From positions 1-36,123 of the forward strand of contig DDQZ01000007.1 of NCBI GenBank assembly GCA_002343505.1: a DNA stretch of 36,123 bases, given 5' to 3'. Each line of letters begins with the position of its first letter. Positions within the stretch are counted from its first letter, which is position 1. Positions 33,481 to 36,123 of this stretch are shown piece by piece. Origin of the DNA: Verrucomicrobiaceae bacterium UBA2429. Lineage in GTDB: Bacteria; Verrucomicrobiota; Verrucomicrobiia; Verrucomicrobiales; Verrucomicrobiaceae. The position numbers were made by a program, and so were the translations under genes. The notes beneath the pieces were generated by a model that had not been told where the DNA came from, made no database searches, and saw only the letters and a program-made list of their open reading frames with translations.

Positions 33481-34276
33481 CGGCCGCCTCCTCATCCGCC
33501 TCGAGCAGAGACAGCCCGGCGGAGCGTCCGCGCATCAATGCCGAGGCAAGTCCGGCCATTTCCTCCAGATTCAGCGCGCGTCCGCCGCAGGCCAGGGACT
33601 GGCGCGCCGTGTCCCACTCCAGCCGGATGTATTCGGTGAGGTAGGAGCCGAGTCCGAGCTGGAAAAAACGCGCCACCGCCGCCCAGACGATGATGAAATG
33701 ACCCGGCGCGGCTCCCGCCTCCCGCAGCGCGCGATACCTGCCCAGCGCACCCTGGTGCGGCGCCCAGCGCGTGCGCTCCAGCAGCAGCCGGCCGCCCTCC
33801 ATGCTGCGCCGGCTCTCGTCCGCCGGCAGATGGAAAGCCGCGTCAACTCTGGCAAGCGCCTCCGCATCCTCCGCCGCGCGCCAGGCATCCAGCAAAGTCT
33901 CCGCCAGGCCGCCCGGCAGGCGTTCTGCGCAAAACACCCGCCATGCCATTTCCAGCCTGCGGCGCTCATGCGCCAGGCGCGGATACAGCCCGCCAGCAGC
34001 CGTCTTGAAAATAAAATGCACACCCGGCAATAAACGCCGCTGGCTGGAGAACAGCGTCTGGATCCACTCCTGCGCTTCCGCCCATGCCTCCAGAGCCTCC
34101 GCCGGCTGCGCGCGCGGCGCCGCCAGCACGGTCAGCGGCCGCGTCACGCGCGCGGCGAACACCCGCGGCGGACAAGTGCGGCCGCGCTCCTGCCGCGTGA
34201 CGGGTGCGCACACCCGCGCGCCGCCCTGCGTGTGCGGCGGCGCGCCGTCATCCATGCGTTGCAGGACCTTGAACAT
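33428..34276 (-). CDS. Uncharacterised protein
   Basis: A 282 aa protein that I do not recognise. It has no signal peptide. It is rich in Arg, Ala and Leu and looks mostly helical from about residue 55 onward, with one hydrophobic stretch (about 200-217, with FIIVWAAVARFFQLGLG) that is probably a buried helix rather than a membrane anchor. The C-terminal 30 residues are Ser/Ala/Glu-rich and probably disordered. The ATG at 34276 is chosen; an in-frame ATG at 34315 adds 13 residues and would crowd the divergent gene at 34326. Its stop lies inside the kinase gene (53-bp antiparallel overlap). Coding is supported by sustained protein-like composition and the tight fit between neighbours. Confidence 0.6.
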   Translation of the reverse strand: MFKVLQRMDDGAPPHTQGGARVCAPVTRQERGRTCPPRVFAARVTRPLTVLAAPRAQPAEALEAWAEAQEWIQTLFSSQRRLLPGVHFIFKTAAGGLYPRLAHERRRLEMAWRVFCAERLPGGLAETLLDAWRAAEDAEALARVDAAFHLPADESRRSMEGGRLLLERTRWAPHQGALGRYRALREAGAAPGHFIIVWAAVARFFQLGLGSYLTEYIRLEWDTARQSLACGGRALNLEEMAGLASALMRGRSAGLSLLEADEEAAVTAPPSSSAGESRGAPP

Positions 34277-34325
34277 GCGCCAATCATGAGCAAGGCGCGC
34301 GCCGCGCGCGAACAATAAAGTTCAC

Positions 34326-34670
34326 ATGCCCGAAACCTCCCCGCTTGACACACACAGACCTTTTTACCAGTGCGTGCGCTGCGGAAACTGCTGCCGCTGG
34401 CCGGGCGACATCAACATCACCGCCGCCGAAGCCGCCGCCATCGCCGCCTTTCTCGGCATCCCGGAGCAGGACTTCATCCAAAACCACACGCGCCTCAACG
34501 CCAACCGCACCGGTCTCTCCATCGTGGACAAGCCGGATGGAAGCTGCCTCTTTCTCGAAGGCGTGAACACCTGCCTCATCCAGCCCGTCAAGCCCGCCCA
34601 GTGCTCCGGTTTCCCGAATGAATGGAACTTCCCCGGCTGGCGGGATCAATGCGAGGCGGTGGAGGTGTGA
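34326..34670 (+). CDS. YkgJ-family cysteine-cluster protein
   Basis: A 114 aa protein with the cysteine pattern of the YkgJ/UPF0153 zinc- or iron-chelating family: CVRCGNCCRWPG (about 16-27), then DGSCLFL, NTCLI and PAQCSGFP. It ends with WRDQCEAVEV. The full cysteine set is present and the length is normal for the short members. The family is thought to bind a metal or an iron-sulfur cluster, but its job is unknown. The ATG at 34326 is the only sensible start and lies 49 bp from the divergent uncharacterised gene. It lies 59 bp upstream of lpxD on the same strand; the pair may be co-transcribed but no functional link is evident. Confidence 0.88.
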   Translation: MPETSPLDTHRPFYQCVRCGNCCRWPGDINITAAEAAAIAAFLGIPEQDFIQNHTRLNANRTGLSIVDKPDGSCLFLEGVNTCLIQPVKPAQCSGFPNEWNFPGWRDQCEAVEV

Positions 34671-34702
34671 GTCCTTCCGCCGAATTCAAGCGTTGCTTTC
34701 CG

Positions 34703-34716
34703 TGTCATCTGTGACA
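34703..34716. promoter_or_regulatory. Inverted repeat TGTCA-N4-TGACA upstream of lpxD
   Basis: TGTCA (34703-34707) and TGACA (34712-34716) form a perfect 5-bp dyad 13 bp before the lpxD ATG. Nine of its bases (GTCATCTGT) also occur at 21604-21612, before the lipoprotein gene that heads the RyR/TIR operon. It could be an operator or chance. Confidence 0.25.
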
Positions 34717-34729
34717 AAAAGCCCGCCCC

Positions 34730-35752
34730 ATGCACATCACACTCGCCGAACTCACGGAACTCCTTCAAGGCACGCTCCTTTCCGGCGATCCCGCGCTGGC
34801 CGTCACCGGATTCGCATCGCTCAAAGAGGCCCGCGCCGGCGACTTGAGCTTCTATTATGACACGCGCTACCGCGAGCGGCTGGAGAAGACGCGGGCCGGA
34901 GCCGTGCTCGTGCCGCGTGACTGCGCGAACTGCCCCCCGCATGTGGCCTGCATCGCCGTGGACAATCCCTCCCGCGCCTTTGAAAAAGTGGTGGACACCT
35001 ACGGCTTCCACGCCGCCGCCTTTGAGGCGGGGGTCCACCCCTCCGCCGTCATCGCGGCGGGAGTGAAACACGACCCCGCCAAAGTCTCCATCGGCGCCAA
35101 CGCTGTCATCGAGGCGGGCGCGGAGCTGGCCGATGGCGTCGAGATCGGCGCGGGCTGCTACGTCGGGCGGGATGCCGTCATCGGCAGGGACAGCAAGCTC
35201 TTTGCCAGCGTCACCATCCACGAGGCCTGCGAACTGGGCGAGCGCGTCATCCTGCACTCCGGCGTGGTCATCGGCGCGGATGGTTTCGGTTACGAGTTCG
35301 ACAAGGGACGTCACCGCAAGGTGCGCCAGGCCGGCATCGTGCAGATTGACAACGATGTCGAAATCGGCGCCGGAACCATGGTGGACCGCGCCCGCTTTGG
35401 CCGCACCTGGATCGGCGAGGGCACCAAGATAGACAACCTCGTCCAGATCGGCCACAACGCCGTCATCGGACGCCACTGCATCATCGTCGCCTGCTGCGCC
35501 ATCGCTGGCAGCGCTGTCATCGGGGATTATGTCGTCATGGCCGCCCAGTGCGGCGTGGCCGGCCATGTCATCATTGGCAGCCAGATCACCCTCGGCGCCC
35601 GCAGCGGCGTCACCAAGGACATCCCCGACGGCCCCGCCACCTACATGGGCTTCCCCGCCATGCCCGTCATGGACGAGCGCCGCCGCCTCGCCAGCATCAA
35701 CCGCATCCCCGCCCTCGCCGCCCGCGTCAAGGAGCTGGAAAAGCGCGGCTGA
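34730..35752 (+). CDS. lpxD: UDP-3-O-acylglucosamine N-acyltransferase LpxD
   Basis: Third enzyme of lipid A synthesis: it transfers a hydroxyacyl chain from acyl-ACP to UDP-3-O-acylglucosamine in the cytoplasm and acts as a trimer. The 340 aa protein has the N-terminal uridine-binding domain (about 1-100, with DLSFYYDTRY) and then a left-handed beta helix of hexapeptide repeats (about 105-315). Diagnostic segments are SVTIHEACELGERVILHSG, GADGFGYEF, and NLVQIGHNAVIGRHC carrying the catalytic His. GVTKDIPDGPATYMGFPAMP and a C-terminal helix ending in ARVKELEKRG complete the protein. Length matches the family. No other lpx or fab genes are adjacent; alaS starts 93 bp downstream. It shows that the host makes, or descends from makers of, lipid A. 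Confidence 0.96.
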   Translation: MHITLAELTELLQGTLLSGDPALAVTGFASLKEARAGDLSFYYDTRYRERLEKTRAGAVLVPRDCANCPPHVACIAVDNPSRAFEKVVDTYGFHAAAFEAGVHPSAVIAAGVKHDPAKVSIGANAVIEAGAELADGVEIGAGCYVGRDAVIGRDSKLFASVTIHEACELGERVILHSGVVIGADGFGYEFDKGRHRKVRQAGIVQIDNDVEIGAGTMVDRARFGRTWIGEGTKIDNLVQIGHNAVIGRHCIIVACCAIAGSAVIGDYVVMAAQCGVAGHVIIGSQITLGARSGVTKDIPDGPATYMGFPAMPVMDERRRLASINRIPALAARVKELEKRG

Positions 35753-35845
35753 GGAAGGCGCGGACATCGGGAAGGGCAGCGGTCAAAAAAATCATCGCGC
35801 CTGCCGCGCAACCCGCTACTTTCCGCCCCTTTTTCCCGCCCGCCC

Positions 35846-36123
35846 ATGTCCGCCGTACCCACCGCCGCCCAGATCCGCCAGACCTTCCTCGATTTCTTCA
35901 AGGAGAAGCAGCACACCATCGTGCCCAGCGACAACGTCGGCTACACCAGCCGCGACGGCGCGCGCATCTTCACCAATGCGGGCATGAACCAGTTCGTGCC
36001 CATCTTCCTCGGTGAGCGCAGCGCGGACGTGGACACCTGGCCCGGCGTTTTGCACAAAGGCCTGCCCACCCGCGCCGCGGACACGCAGAAGTGCATCCGC
36101 GCCGGCGGCAAGCACAACGACCT
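35846..36123 (+). CDS. alaS: Alanyl-tRNA synthetase, N-terminal part (runs off the window)
   Basis: The first 92 residues of alanyl-tRNA synthetase, the cytoplasmic enzyme that charges tRNA-Ala. Class II motif 1 is recognisable: [20 protein letters not shown], then [15 protein letters not shown], and [13 protein letters not shown] at the window end. Between FLG and TQKC there is a somewhat longer loop than in E. coli AlaS. The start is ATG 35846, the first Met before the conserved region. No clear ribosome binding site is visible; the upstream 93 bp are pyrimidine-rich before the ATG. The remaining roughly 780-850 residues are outside the window. Confidence 0.95.
   Translation, partial: MSAVPTAAQIRQTFLDFFKEKQHTIVPSDNVGYTSRDGARIFTNAGMNQFVPIFLGERSADVDTWPGVLHKGLPTRAADTQKCIRAGGKHND

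Overview
The window is GC-rich, densely coded DNA that most likely comes from a Verrucomicrobiota chromosome (Prosthecobacter/Verrucomicrobium-like), or less likely from a planctomycete. The clues are two large cytochrome-c/DUF1549/DUF1553 proteins, a secreted sulfatase, an esterase with a C-terminal beta-sandwich, a zinc-ribbon Ser/Thr kinase with an SHD1-like tail, and the outer-membrane gene lpxD. The last fits a Gram-negative envelope. No rRNA, complete tRNA, CRISPR array or transposase gene was recognised.

Layout. 1-536: remnant of a DUF2157-type membrane protein joined out of frame to the end of a GDYXXLXY-type protein. 556-2823 (-): secretin GspD. 3011-4672 (+): lipoprotein with a formylglycine-generating-enzyme-like domain. 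4635-8523 (-): a two-gene Pel-like unit, a PelA homologue whose hydrolase and deacetylase catalytic residues both appear lost, and a membrane-anchored helical-repeat protein. 8747-10978 (+): P-loop kinase-like protein, PQQ-type sugar dehydrogenase and half-size TauE/SafE protein. 11136-14189 (+) and 14268-21275 (-): a polysaccharide-degradation type region with two DUF1549/DUF1553 cytochromes, an esterase and a sulfatase, followed by a prepilin peptidase with a large insertion.

21636-33480 is the most unusual part. Four + strand genes in series encode a lipoprotein, a multi-pass membrane protein ending in a serine hydrolase, a RyR-domain protein with four membrane segments, and a TIR protein with two further Rossmann-like modules. 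Converging on them is a - strand pair encoding an HSP90/HtpG-like ATPase and a helical-repeat protein. A zinc-ribbon Ser/Thr kinase is divergent from the HSP90 gene. The mixture (predicted NADase, putative ligand-sensing RyR domain, membrane lipase-like effector, chaperone-type ATPase) resembles nucleotide-signalling conflict systems, and I propose it as a candidate undescribed defence or stress system. That role is inference; the domain calls come from the sequence.

33428-36123 returns to housekeeping: an unrecognised gene (-), a YkgJ-type cysteine-cluster protein, lpxD, and the start of alaS, which runs off the window.
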